From an uncultured Phycisphaerae bacterium (GTDB lineage Bacteria > Planctomycetota > Phycisphaerae > UBA1845 > Fen-1342), in contig CALGJV010000012.1 of the NCBI GenBank assembly GCA_937928595.1, forward strand, positions 1-64,000: a DNA stretch of 64,000 nucleotides. The letters are read 5' to 3'. Position numbers and translations under genes: made by a program. Shown piece after piece: positions 17,742 through 26,329 of this stretch. The notes below the pieces were generated by a model. That model did no database searches and was not told the DNA's origin. It saw nothing but the letters and a program-made list of their open reading frames with translations. Every line of letters begins with the position of its first letter. Position 1 is the first letter of the stretch.

Positions 17742-18425
17742 ATGGCGCGCATCGTGGTCATCGAGGACGAGCCCGAACTGGCCCGCGGGCTGCGTGACAA
17801 CCTGGAGTTCGAGGGCTACACGGTGGCCCACGGGGCGACGGCGGCCGACGGCCTCCAGCTCGTCGCGGCTGAGCCGACCGACCTGGTGCTGCTGGACATC
17901 ATGTTGCCGGACCAGGACGGCTTCGAAGTCTGCCGCCGGCTGCGGGCCGGCGGCTACCGCATGCCGATCATCATGCTGAGCGCGCGTAGCCAGGAGCTCG
18001 ACAAGGTGCGCGGGCTGGAGCTCGGCGCCGACGACTACGTCACCAAGCCGTTCAGCCTGCGCGAGCTGCTGGCGCGCGTCCACGCGGCGCTGCGGCGGGC
18101 CGCGCCGAAGCCGGGCGCCGGCGCCGCGGAGTTTCGCGTCGGCGAACGCGTCGTCGACCTGGCCCGGCAGGTCGTGCGGCACGGCCGGACCGAGACGCCG
18201 CTGGGGTACTACGAGACGGAGATCCTGCGGATGCTGTTCGAGCGCGCCGGCGAGGCCGTCGGACGCGCCGAGCTGCTCGAGCGCATCTGGGGCGTCGGCC
18301 TCGGCCCGGCGGACCGGACCGTGGACAACCACATCGTGAGCCTGCGGCGGAAGCTGGAGCCCGACCCAAAGCGCCCCCGCCACATCCTGACGGCCCACGC
18401 CGTCGGCTACAAGCTCGTCGTGTGA
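17742..18425 (+). CDS. OmpR/PhoB-family response regulator
   Basis: A 227-residue two-component response regulator. The receiver domain has acidic residues E8/D9, the phospho-acceptor D52 (LLDIMLPDQDG), S80 and K102 (TKPFS). A winged-helix DNA-binding domain at about 130-227 ends in VDNHIVSLRRKLEPDPKRPRHI...GYKLVV, typical of OmpR/PhoB. AGGA lies 7 bases before ATG 17742, inside the lptG end. It is the last gene of the lptFG operon and has no histidine kinase next to it, so its signal is unknown. A link to envelope or LPS stress is plausible from position only. Confidence 0.93.
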   Translation: MARIVVIEDEPELARGLRDNLEFEGYTVAHGATAADGLQLVAAEPTDLVLLDIMLPDQDGFEVCRRLRAGGYRMPIIMLSARSQELDKVRGLELGADDYVTKPFSLRELLARVHAALRRAAPKPGAGAAEFRVGERVVDLARQVVRHGRTETPLGYYETEILRMLFERAGEAVGRAELLERIWGVGLGPADRTVDNHIVSLRRKLEPDPKRPRHILTAHAVGYKLVV

Positions 18426-18434
18426 GGCGCCTCT

Positions 18435-18872
18435 TCAGGTCGCCGGGCCCGGGCCGGGCGGCGTCGGCAGCGGCCGCGTCAGCACCTGGAACCGGCGTCG
18501 GCCGAGCGGCTCGCCGCGGGAGAGGATCTCGAACGCGTACTGCCCGGCCACCGGGATCTGGAGCCCCTGCATCGCGAAGAGCAGGTCCACGACGGCAAGC
18601 GGGTCCGGCGCGTCCACGGCGCCGCGGCCGCTGAACAGGACGCTGTTGTCGCCGTCGTTGACGAGCCGGATCTCCAGCTCGGCGCGCCCGTTGATTTCGG
18701 TGATCGACGCCAGCAGCGCGAGCTGGTTGATGGTCGTGGGCGTCTTGGGCACGAGCACGGTGTTGAAGATGCCGATGGCGCTCTTCTTGTTGGTGAGCTT
18801 GTCGTCGATGACCTGGTCGCAGATCACCAGGGACACGAGCGTCGGCGTGCTGGCGGACTCGCGCGGGTTCAT
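18435..18872 (-). CDS. Conserved hypothetical protein (possible DUF6941 family)
   Basis: A 145-residue soluble protein with no signal peptide. Its N-terminal part (LVSLVICDQVIDDKLTNKKSAIGIFNTV) and the rest (beta-strands ending in FEILSRGEPLGRRRFQV) resemble a small uncharacterised beta-rich family, which I tentatively equate with DUF6941. No catalytic motif is visible. GGAGG lies 6 bases before ATG 18872. It converges with the response regulator and is divergent from batD. The 107-base space to batD contains a symmetrical TATCATA (18895-18901) that could serve as -10 on either strand. Confidence 0.6.
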   Translation of the reverse strand: MNPRESASTPTLVSLVICDQVIDDKLTNKKSAIGIFNTVLVPKTPTTINQLALLASITEINGRAELEIRLVNDGDNSVLFSGRGAVDAPDPLAVVDLLFAMQGLQIPVAGQYAFEILSRGEPLGRRRFQVLTRPLPTPPGPGPAT

Positions 18873-18979
18873 GCCGGCCTCCAGGGTGGCGCGCTATCAT
18901 ACACGGCGCTGCCGCCGGCGGCACGCGCACCCCCGCAGCGCTTGACGGCGGCCGCCCGCGGGACCAGATTCGAGCCCCG

Positions 18980-20722
18980 ATGACCGGTCGCGACCATCTT
19001 GCTGCCTGTAACGCGCCGCGCGCTCCGGCCGCGCTGCTCGTGCTGTGCGCCGGCGCGGTGCTGGCGGCGGCCGAGCCGAGCGTCGAGCTGCGACTGGGTG
19101 CACGCCAGGCGTACCAGAACGAAGCGTTCGAGGTCGTGATCGAGGTCCGCGACTTCCAGACGGTCGAGCCGCCGGCGTTTCCGGCCCTGCCCGGTTGTGC
19201 GGTCCGGGCGCTGGGGGCCGGCAGCGACAGCACGCAGATCACGATCATCAACGGGCGGCGGCAGGAGTCGCGCAGCCGCACGTACGCGTTCGAGCTGACC
19301 CCGACGGTGGTGGGAGAGTTGACCGTTCCGCCGATCGAGGTCCGCGTCGACGGCCGGACGCTGCGGACGCGTCCCGCGCGCATCACCGTCGTGCCCAGCG
19401 ACGCCGACGAGCTGTTCGCCGTCGAGGTGGCCGTCGATCGGCAGCGTCTTTACGTCGGTCAGCGCGTCACCGCGCTGCTGCGCATCGCGGTGCGGCCGGC
19501 CCGCTTCGGCGGGCAGCTGCTCGACGCCGGGACCATGCTGCGGTGCGTGCAGCCGATCGACTTCGGCCCGTTCCCGCGGCAGGTGCAGAGCGTGACGCAG
19601 CAGACGCGCTCCGTCGGCGGCCAGGACGTGCAGTTCTACGTGTACCAGTTCGCGGCCGAGTTCGTGCCGGAGCAACCGGGCCCGCTGCGTTTCGATCAGG
19701 TCGAGGTCGGGCTGGCGTACCCAACCGGCGGGGGCGCGACGCGCAACCTGCGCCGGCGGCCGACGGTGCCCGCGCTCGAGGTGCAGCCGGTGCCGATGGA
19801 GGGTCGCCCCGCGAACTTCGCCGGCGCGGTCGGCGTGTTCAGCATCGAGACGCACGCGACGCCCACGGAAGTGCGCGTCGGCGACCCGATCGAGTTGACG
19901 ATCGATGTCTTTGGCGACGGGCCCGTCGAGCGCCTGCCGCCGCCGCTGCTGTCCGCGACGCCGGGGCTGGCGGACCAGTTCCGCCTGTCGGCCGAGCCGC
20001 TCACGGGCGAGTTGGTGGAATCCAAGCGCCGTTTCCGCGTCACGCTGCGGGCGCTGCGCACCGACGTGCGGGCGATCCCGGCGCTGGAGTACCCGTACTT
20101 CGATCCGGATGCCGAGCGGTTCATCATCACCCGTAGCCGACCGATTCCGCTGACTGTCACCGCCGCCGCCGAGGCGGGGCTGCCCGACATCGGGCCGCGG
20201 GCCGCGCCCTCCGACGGTGCCATCGAGACACTCGACGGCCTGCGCGACATTGAGACGCGCGAAGGGGCACTCCTCGCCGCGGTCGCTCCGCCCGGACCGC
20301 GCGCGGTGGAGGCGTGGCTGGTCGGGCCGCCGGCGGTCTTCGGGCTGGCGTGGCTGGCCGCGAGCCTGGTCCGGAGTCGCCGCGGGGATGTGTCCGCCGT
20401 GCGCCGGGCCCGCGCCGCGCGTTTCGCCCGCCGCCGGTTGCGTGCCGCGCGGGGGCAGGCGCCCAGCGAGCAGGCCGCCGCAGTGTCCGCAGCGCTTGCG
20501 CAATACCTGACGGACCGACTCGGCGAGCCCATCGGCCGCTGCGCCGGTCCGGCGGGCGGGGCGGTGCTGAGCGCCCGCGGAGCCGGGCCGGGGACCATCG
20601 CCGCATGGGAGTCGCTCGCGGCGCGCTGCGCCGAGGCGGCGTTTGCCGGAGGCGAAGCTGGTGAAGACCTCGTGGATGCGGCGCTGGACCTGCTGCATCG
20701 CCTCGAACGGGAGCCGCTGTGA
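18980..20722 (+). CDS. batD: BatD-like membrane protein
   Basis: A 580-residue exported protein. A signal peptide (to about residue 30, ending LAAAEP) is followed by repeated immunoglobulin-like beta domains such as SVELRLGARQAYQNEAFEVVIEV and later GVFSIETHATPTEVRVGDPIELTIDV. A C-terminal membrane segment (about 450-470) and a basic cytoplasmic tail follow. This is the BatD (oxygen tolerance) layout. BatD usually sits with MoxR, a DUF58 protein and BatA/B; none is adjacent here, only a BatE-like gene with which it overlaps by GTGA. The upstream ribosome site for ATG 18980 is weak. Molecular function is unknown. Confidence 0.8.
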   Translation: MTGRDHLAACNAPRAPAALLVLCAGAVLAAAEPSVELRLGARQAYQNEAFEVVIEVRDFQTVEPPAFPALPGCAVRALGAGSDSTQITIINGRRQESRSRTYAFELTPTVVGELTVPPIEVRVDGRTLRTRPARITVVPSDADELFAVEVAVDRQRLYVGQRVTALLRIAVRPARFGGQLLDAGTMLRCVQPIDFGPFPRQVQSVTQQTRSVGGQDVQFYVYQFAAEFVPEQPGPLRFDQVEVGLAYPTGGGATRNLRRRPTVPALEVQPVPMEGRPANFAGAVGVFSIETHATPTEVRVGDPIELTIDVFGDGPVERLPPPLLSATPGLADQFRLSAEPLTGELVESKRRFRVTLRALRTDVRAIPALEYPYFDPDAERFIITRSRPIPLTVTAAAEAGLPDIGPRAAPSDGAIETLDGLRDIETREGALLAAVAPPGPRAVEAWLVGPPAVFGLAWLAASLVRSRRGDVSAVRRARAARFARRRLRAARGQAPSEQAAAVSAALAQYLTDRLGEPIGRCAGPAGGAVLSARGAGPGTIAAWESLAARCAEAAFAGGEAGEDLVDAALDLLHRLEREPL

Positions 20723-21531
20723 CGCGCCGCGCCACCGGACTCGTCTCGTGGCTGGTTTGGGTCGCGGCCGGCGCCGCGGGCGCGGAGCCGATGCCGCCCG
20801 ACCGGGCCCGGGCCGTGCTGCGCGAGGCGCTCGCGGCTTTCGATCAGGCGACCGCGGTGGCGCAGCAGGATCCCGCGACGGCGGCCGAGCGCTACCGGCA
20901 GGCGGCCGCGGGCTTCGAGGCGCTGCGGGATGCCGGTTACGACAACGCCGTGCTCGAGTACAACCTCGGCAACACGTACTTCCGCCTCGGTGAGCTGGGC
21001 CGCGCGATTCTGCACTATCGGCGCGCGGAGCGCCTTGGACTTCCGGATGCGCAGCGGTCGGCGAACCTGCGCTACGCGCGCGAGCGCGTCGAGCCGCGAA
21101 TCGAGCCGAGCGGACAGGCCCGCCTGTCCCGCAGCCTGCTCTTCTGGCACTACGACACCACGCCGCGGCAGCGCTATCGAGTGCTCGTCGTGCTCGCGCT
21201 GGTGGGCTGGCCTTTGCTGCTGGCGTGGCTGCGCTGGCGGCGGCCGGCGCTGCTCGGGGCCGGGGTCGTCGCGGCAGCGCTGGCGGTAGCCTGCGGGGTG
21301 TCGCTGCGTTGGCAGTTGTACGATGAAGCCGTGCGGCCTCCGGCGGTCGTCATCGCCCGCGAAGTGCCTGTGCGTCTCGGGCGCGGCGAGGGCTCGGACC
21401 TGGCACTCAAGCAGCCGCTCGGGCCGGGCGTCGAGGTGCGGATTCTCGAAACGCGCGGCGATTGGGTGCGGGTGCGGCTTCCGAATGACCAGGTCGGCTG
21501 GCTGCCCGCCGGCGCGGTGGAGCCCGTGTGA
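20719..21531 (+). CDS. BatE-like TPR and SH3 protein
   Basis: A 270-residue membrane protein. After a signal peptide come TPR-like helices (about 30-125: YNLGNTYFRLGELGRAILHYRRAERL). Two membrane segments follow (about 150-170 and 175-193). A bacterial SH3 domain at about 210-270 ends in RGDWVRVRLPNDQVGWLPAGAVEPV. The combination of TPRs, membrane span and terminal SH3 is that of BatE. The GTG start overlaps the batD stop codon, showing coupling. It probably acts with BatD at the inner membrane; the process is unknown. Confidence 0.78.
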   Translation: MTRRATGLVSWLVWVAAGAAGAEPMPPDRARAVLREALAAFDQATAVAQQDPATAAERYRQAAAGFEALRDAGYDNAVLEYNLGNTYFRLGELGRAILHYRRAERLGLPDAQRSANLRYARERVEPRIEPSGQARLSRSLLFWHYDTTPRQRYRVLVVLALVGWPLLLAWLRWRRPALLGAGVVAAALAVACGVSLRWQLYDEAVRPPAVVIAREVPVRLGRGEGSDLALKQPLGPGVEVRILETRGDWVRVRLPNDQVGWLPAGAVEPV

Positions 21532-21626
21532 GCGGGGTGGACTTCTGGTAGGTTGCCACACGCAACGATAATGGGGCGAAGCGCCCGGGGGGCCGCGGCG
21601 GCGGCGCAAAAGGGCCCGGAGCAGAC

Positions 21627-22787
21627 ATGGCGAACCGATTCCGCGGAGTTGGCACGGCGGCGCGGCGATGGCTCGGGGGTGCGTGGGTGGCCGTGCTGGC
21701 GATCGGCTCGTGCACCGGCACCCCACTGGAAGTGCTTTGGCGCACCCTCCCGACCGCCGTTGAAGGCACAGCGTACGAGCAGCCGCTCGGCGACGTTGGG
21801 GGCCGCGGGCTGACTTGGACGCTGGCCGCGGGGTCACTCCCTGACGGCCTCCGGCTGGAACGCTCGACCGGCCGGCTCAGTGGAACCCCTCGGACCGCCG
21901 GCACTTTCGACTTCGTCGTCGCAGTAGGCCAGGGCGGTTTCGGCAGCCGGCGCGCTGAGCAGCCGTTCACGCTCACGGTACTGCCGCGGCTCGTTGTCAC
22001 GCCGGCTTTCCCGGCCGGTCGGGTCGGCGAGGCGTACGACGCACCGCTCGACATTCGCGGCGGCGTTCCTCCGTACGCGGTCACGATTGCCGGGCTGCCT
22101 GGTGGTCTCGATTACGATCGAACCACCGGCCGGGTGTTCGGCACGCCGCAGTTCGACTACACCGGCCTGCCCTTGTTCATCACCGTGAGCGATCGGGGGA
22201 CGCCGACCCAAACCGTCGAGGCTCGGGGCACGCTGGTCATCCGCCCCCGCGGCGTCGCGATCGCGACCGACGGCTTGCCCGCCGCGGCTTACAACGTCTT
22301 GTATGCCGCGAACGTTTCGGCAACCGACGGCCGTCGGCCGTACGTCTGGTCGGTGGTCGAGGGTGTATTGCCAGATGGCTTGCGGCTGGCGCGGGCCACG
22401 GGCACGATCGCCGGGGTGCCGACGGCCGCCGCGCAGACGCGCGAGTTCACCGTGCAGGTGGAGGATGCGGACACGCCGCCGTCGCGCGACACGCGGTCGT
22501 ACAAGCTCGTCGTGCCGGTCGTGCTGGTGACGGCGTCCCTGCCCGACGGGACGGTCGGGCAGGCGTATCGGCAGACGCTCGCCGCGGTGGCGGGCCGGCC
22601 GCCGTACACGTGGCAAATCGTCAGCGGTGCGCCGCCCGCGGGGCTGGTACTGGACGCGGCGAGCGGGGTTCTCGCCGGCACACCGACGGTGGGGGCCGGC
22701 GGCGCGACGTTCACGGTTCGGGTCACCGATGCGGACAGCCCGGCGACGATCGCCGAGCGGACGTTCACGATCGCGATTCAGCCCTGA
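21627..22787 (+). CDS. Lipoprotein with four putative-Ig (He_PIG) repeats
   Basis: A 386-residue predicted lipoprotein; the lipobox-like AIGSC ends the signal peptide at about residue 29. Four tandem beta-sandwich repeats of about 85-90 residues follow. Each has the He_PIG pattern of a short entry strand, GxPPYxW-type turn, then LPDGLRLxxxTGxxxGTP, for example LPDGLRLERSTGRLSGTP and LPDGLRLARATGTIAGVP. Such domains are found on surface proteins and bind sugars or other proteins. GGAGCAG precedes the ATG. GATAAT at 21567-21572, after a GTTGC/GCAAC hairpin (21552-21566), may be a -10. Ligand unknown. Confidence 0.82.
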   Translation: MANRFRGVGTAARRWLGGAWVAVLAIGSCTGTPLEVLWRTLPTAVEGTAYEQPLGDVGGRGLTWTLAAGSLPDGLRLERSTGRLSGTPRTAGTFDFVVAVGQGGFGSRRAEQPFTLTVLPRLVVTPAFPAGRVGEAYDAPLDIRGGVPPYAVTIAGLPGGLDYDRTTGRVFGTPQFDYTGLPLFITVSDRGTPTQTVEARGTLVIRPRGVAIATDGLPAAAYNVLYAANVSATDGRRPYVWSVVEGVLPDGLRLARATGTIAGVPTAAAQTREFTVQVEDADTPPSRDTRSYKLVVPVVLVTASLPDGTVGQAYRQTLAAVAGRPPYTWQIVSGAPPAGLVLDAASGVLAGTPTVGAGGATFTVRVTDADSPATIAERTFTIAIQP

Positions 22788-22811
22788 GTTGCGGAGCCTG
22801 CGGAGGTACAC

Positions 22812-23510
22812 GTGAGGCAGCGGATGTGTGTACTCGGCCTGGCGGTCGCGGCGGCGGGCGTTCTCGGCGGTTCGTGCGCGGTGTTCGGCCCGGACGGCAT
22901 CGTGATCGACACCCGCATCCCGCTGGATCGGCTGCGGGCGGAGATCCGGATCGAACCGGCCGAGACGGCCGGCCAGGTCCGCGCGACGGCCCTCTTCTCC
23001 GACACGCTGGGGCGCGCTGTGCGCCTGGGCGACGACCAGTCGGTGACGCTGAACGGCGAACCTCTGCGGGCGGTGGGGTTCGGACCGGCCTATGCGGCCG
23101 CGCTCCCCGGGGCGGCCGCGTACGACGTGACCGTCCGCGAGCCCACCCGCGGCGTCGAGACGACCCGTGTACCCGGCCCGGCGGCGTTCGAGATTACCGC
23201 GCCGGGGGTGGGCGGGGCGGTGTCGCTCCTCGGGTTCCAGCTTGAGTGGTCCGGCGCGGACGCCGGGCAACAGGTCGAGATCGAGATTGCCCAAACGTTC
23301 GGGGGCCAGCGCGCGGTAACGCGGTTCGGTTCGGAGACCGACACCGGCCGCCAGGTTCTGGAGGCGGCGGACTTGCGCAAGTTCGTGCAAGGGGCGGACT
23401 TGGAAATCACGGTGCGGAAGGTTCGCAGCAGCGCCGCGGTGGCGGGGTTCCGCTCGGCGGCGGTGACGGTCGAGGTCGTGGCGAAGCGGGTCGCGACGCC
23501 GCGACCTTAG
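22812..23510 (+). CDS. Hypothetical lipoprotein
   Basis: A 232-residue predicted lipoprotein that I do not recognise. The signal peptide ends at a lipobox-like LGGSC (Cys near residue 22). The mature part is beta-rich, with two possible sandwich segments (about 40-125 and 130-230) and no Cys or catalytic motif. It starts at GTG 22812 with GGAGG 6 bases upstream, and lies 24 bases after the He_PIG lipoprotein gene, so the two are probably cotranscribed and may act together at the outer membrane. Confidence 0.7.
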   Translation: MRQRMCVLGLAVAAAGVLGGSCAVFGPDGIVIDTRIPLDRLRAEIRIEPAETAGQVRATALFSDTLGRAVRLGDDQSVTLNGEPLRAVGFGPAYAAALPGAAAYDVTVREPTRGVETTRVPGPAAFEITAPGVGGAVSLLGFQLEWSGADAGQQVEIEIAQTFGGQRAVTRFGSETDTGRQVLEAADLRKFVQGADLEITVRKVRSSAAVAGFRSAAVTVEVVAKRVATPRP

Positions 23511-24090
23511 CGGGCCGGGGGCTGAGCGGTTCGCGCGAGCGCGGGGCGGCGCTGCCGGGTGTCACGGAGCCCCCGAAGGTTCGCGCGGCGCGCGGGAGGG
23601 GGCCTGTGGGCGGGGGGCCGCTTTTTGTTCGACGCGGGAACCCGGGGCGTTTGACAGGCGTCTTAGGATCGGATAACGGTACGGTGAGCCGCAGCGGGCT
23701 TCCCGGCGACGGTGTTCACCGGGTCTTGCAGGAGGCACAGACAGCAGCGAGCAGAGCGACGACAATCCGATCGCCGGCCGCACGGACCCCCTCCCGCACC
23801 GACCGGCCCCCGCGATGCACGACGGCCCGCGTAATCGGCCTCATACATCGATATCCTTCCAGACGATGCCGTCGTGATGAGCTCAGGGCGGCGGCCGCGG
23901 CTTTCGGGCTGCGGCGGAAACCAAACCGAAGTGCCAATGCAACGGTGACTGTGCGGCGCGTCTGCGCCGCTTTCGGGTCCGAACGGCGAGCCCCGCGGGT
24001 GCGGGCCGCGCCGGCGCAGACCCGCAGGATGGTTGTGGTCGCGCACCCCGGCCGGGCAGCCCGGGCGCGTCAGCGGTCAGGAGAGTTGCC
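23511..24090 (+). other. 580-base intergenic region before the first pilus-like operon
   Basis: No convincing gene. It holds a perfect TTGACA at 23651-23656 followed 15 bases later by GATAAC (23672-23677). The spacing is short, but this could drive the operon at 24091 with a leader of about 400 bases. On the minus strand a 42-codon frame (23844-23716) has AAGGA upstream and ends in a hydrophobic stretch with two Cys. Its third-codon GC is lower than that of the neighbouring genes, so I do not call it. Base composition is slightly less GC-rich than the flanks around 23640-23900. Confidence 0.5.
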
Positions 24091-26280
24091 ATGCCAGCCG
24101 GAAACGCGGTGTGGGGCATCGACGTCGGGCAGTGCGCGCTGAAGGCGCTGAAGCTGCGGGCGGTCGAGGGCGGCAAGGTCGAGGCGGTCGCGTTCGACGT
24201 GATCGAGCACCCGAAGATCCTCTCGCAGCCGGACGCCGACCGGGACGAGCTGATCGCGGCGGCGTTGGAGAAGTTCGCTTCCCGCAACGAATGGCAGGGG
24301 GACGCGTTCTTCGTGGGCGTGCCGGGGCAGCAGACCTTCGCCCGGTTCTGCAAGATGCCGCCGATCGACCTGAAGAAGGACGCCAAGAAGATCCCGGACC
24401 TGGTGCGGTACGAGGCCAGCCAGCAGATCCCGTTCGACATCGAGGACGTGGTCTGGGACTATCAGGTGTTCACGAGCGAGTCCTCGCCCGACATCGAAGT
24501 CGGCATCTTCGCGATCCGCAAGGACCTGATCCGCAAGCACCTCGGGTTCTTCGCGAAGGTCGGAATTGCGCCGCTGGGCGTGCAGACGACCCCGGCGGCA
24601 CTCTACAACTTCGCCCACTTCGACGGGCAGCTCGCGGGGGAGGGCGGCGCGGCCGTCCTCATCGACGTCGGCGCTCAGAACACCGACCTCGTCATCGCCG
24701 AGCCCAACGCGGCCTGGACCCGGAGCATCCCCAGCGGCGGCAACACGTTCACCGAGGCCCTCGTGCGGGCCTTCAAGCTGTCCTTCGCCAAGGCCGAGAG
24801 CCTCAAGCGCACGGCCGCGACCAGTCAGTACGCCCGGCAGATCTTCCAGGCCATGCGCCCGATCTTCGCCGACCTGGTCGCCGAGATCCAGCGCTCGATC
24901 GGGTTCTACTCCTCGACGCACCGCGACGTCGAGCTGCGCAAGGTGCTGGCGCTGGGCAACGCCTTCCGGCTGCCGGGCCTCCAGAAGTACCTCGAGAACA
25001 ACCTGACGATCGCGAAGGTCGCCAAGCTCGAGAAGTTCGAGCGGCTGGTGCCCAACGCGACCACGAACGCGCCGCAGTTCACGGAGAACTTGCTCAGCTT
25101 CGCGGCGGCGTACGGCCTGGCGATCCAGGGCCTGGGGCTCGGCAAGATCCGGGCGTCGCTGCTGCCGATCGAGCTGGCCCGGGTGGCGGTGTGGCGCAAG
25201 AAGCGGCCGTACTTCATCGCCAGCGCGACGGCGCTCGTGGCGGCGTCGGTCGTCCCCGTGGCGGCCAACTACCTGGACAAGCAGACGCTCGCGAGCAGCC
25301 GGGCGGCCGAGGCGCAGCGTTCGACGGCGGCGATCCTCAACGAGTGCAGCGAGGCGGTGAAGCGCTTCCAACAGGCGCAGACCAACACGTCGCAGTGGGA
25401 GACGGACATCCAGAACGTGCTGAACCTGCGGAAGGACAAGCTCACAGTGCCGCGCGTACTGGCGCTGGTGACCGAGGCCCTTCCGCCCGTTCAGCCTCCG
25501 GAACTGGCCCGCGTGGAGTCCGGAGAGAAGCTCATGGAGCTGATCAAGCAGGATCCCAAGAGGTACGATCGCACGCTGCGCGGCCAGTTCTACATCGACT
25601 CGTTCTCGTTGGAGTACGTGCCGAACGTCGACAGCACGCCGCTGGTGACAATGAGCGGCACGGAATCCGGCGCGGGCGGCCCGCTGGGCGGCGGTCCTCC
25701 GGGCGGATTCGGCGGCGGCCCGCCGGGCGGATGGGGCGGCGGCCCGCCGGGCGGATGGGGCGGACCACCCGGAGCCGGACCTCCGGGGATGGGGCGCGGC
25801 GGCCGCCCGGCCGCCCCCGAGGCGGCGCTGGAGGCCGGGTCGCCCGGCGCGGGCGGCTTCATCGTCCGCGTGACGGGGCGACTCCTCTACGGGCGGCGGC
25901 AGTCCGACGCCTCGCGCTGGCTGGAGAGCGAGTACTTCGTGAACCTGCGCGAGCTCAGCCGCAAACAGGGCTGGGGCTTCTACATCCCGGACGACGATCC
26001 GAAGGAGCCTGACAAGCGGGCGATCGTCAAGGTGTCGCTCGCGCCGTACTACGCGGACCTGCGGCCCGGTACCGGGTTCGCGCCGCCCGGCGGGGCGGGA
26101 CCGGACGCCAACAAGCCCCGCGACCCGATCACCGATGAGGACGCGTCCAACGACTGGAGGGTCGAGTTGGCGTTCAAGGTCAAGCTGGGCGAGCCGCCGG
26201 CCAAGACCGACGCGGCGGCCGGGCACGCGGCCGGGGAGGGCGGGGCTCCGACGCCGGCGGGGCCGCGGCAACCGGGATGA
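24091..26280 (+). CDS. pilM: PilM-PilN-like fusion of a type IV pilus-like system
   Basis: A 729-residue protein. Residues 1-365 are an actin-fold PilM domain: WGIDVGQCALKALKLR at the start, the phosphate-2 motif LIDVGAQNTDLVI near 190, and ALGNAFRLPGLQKYL near 290. A membrane segment lies at about 371-394, followed by a coiled-coil-like stretch and a PilN-like periplasmic domain (about 395-525 and 590-715). In PilM-type systems PilM is cytoplasmic and binds a short peptide of PilN; here the two appear joined. A GGPPGG-type linker splits the periplasmic part at about 526-570. The ribosome site GGAGAG lies 10 bases before ATG 24091. It heads a three-gene operon with two bitopic proteins. Confidence 0.87.
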   Translation: MPAGNAVWGIDVGQCALKALKLRAVEGGKVEAVAFDVIEHPKILSQPDADRDELIAAALEKFASRNEWQGDAFFVGVPGQQTFARFCKMPPIDLKKDAKKIPDLVRYEASQQIPFDIEDVVWDYQVFTSESSPDIEVGIFAIRKDLIRKHLGFFAKVGIAPLGVQTTPAALYNFAHFDGQLAGEGGAAVLIDVGAQNTDLVIAEPNAAWTRSIPSGGNTFTEALVRAFKLSFAKAESLKRTAATSQYARQIFQAMRPIFADLVAEIQRSIGFYSSTHRDVELRKVLALGNAFRLPGLQKYLENNLTIAKVAKLEKFERLVPNATTNAPQFTENLLSFAAAYGLAIQGLGLGKIRASLLPIELARVAVWRKKRPYFIASATALVAASVVPVAANYLDKQTLASSRAAEAQRSTAAILNECSEAVKRFQQAQTNTSQWETDIQNVLNLRKDKLTVPRVLALVTEALPPVQPPELARVESGEKLMELIKQDPKRYDRTLRGQFYIDSFSLEYVPNVDSTPLVTMSGTESGAGGPLGGGPPGGFGGGPPGGWGGGPPGGWGGPPGAGPPGMGRGGRPAAPEAALEAGSPGAGGFIVRVTGRLLYGRRQSDASRWLESEYFVNLRELSRKQGWGFYIPDDDPKEPDKRAIVKVSLAPYYADLRPGTGFAPPGGAGPDANKPRDPITDEDASNDWRVELAFKVKLGEPPAKTDAAAGHAAGEGGAPTPAGPRQPG

Positions 26281-26329
26281 GACGGCGCGGCCCGGACCCC
26301 GCGCGGGTCCGACTGACAGGAGATGAGCG

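Noticed and set aside
23716-23844. Minus-strand 42-codon frame with AAGGA and a hydrophobic Cys-containing end
   Set aside because: Third-codon GC is about 76%, which I judge lower than in the real neighbours, and there is no recognisable family; kept only as an observation.
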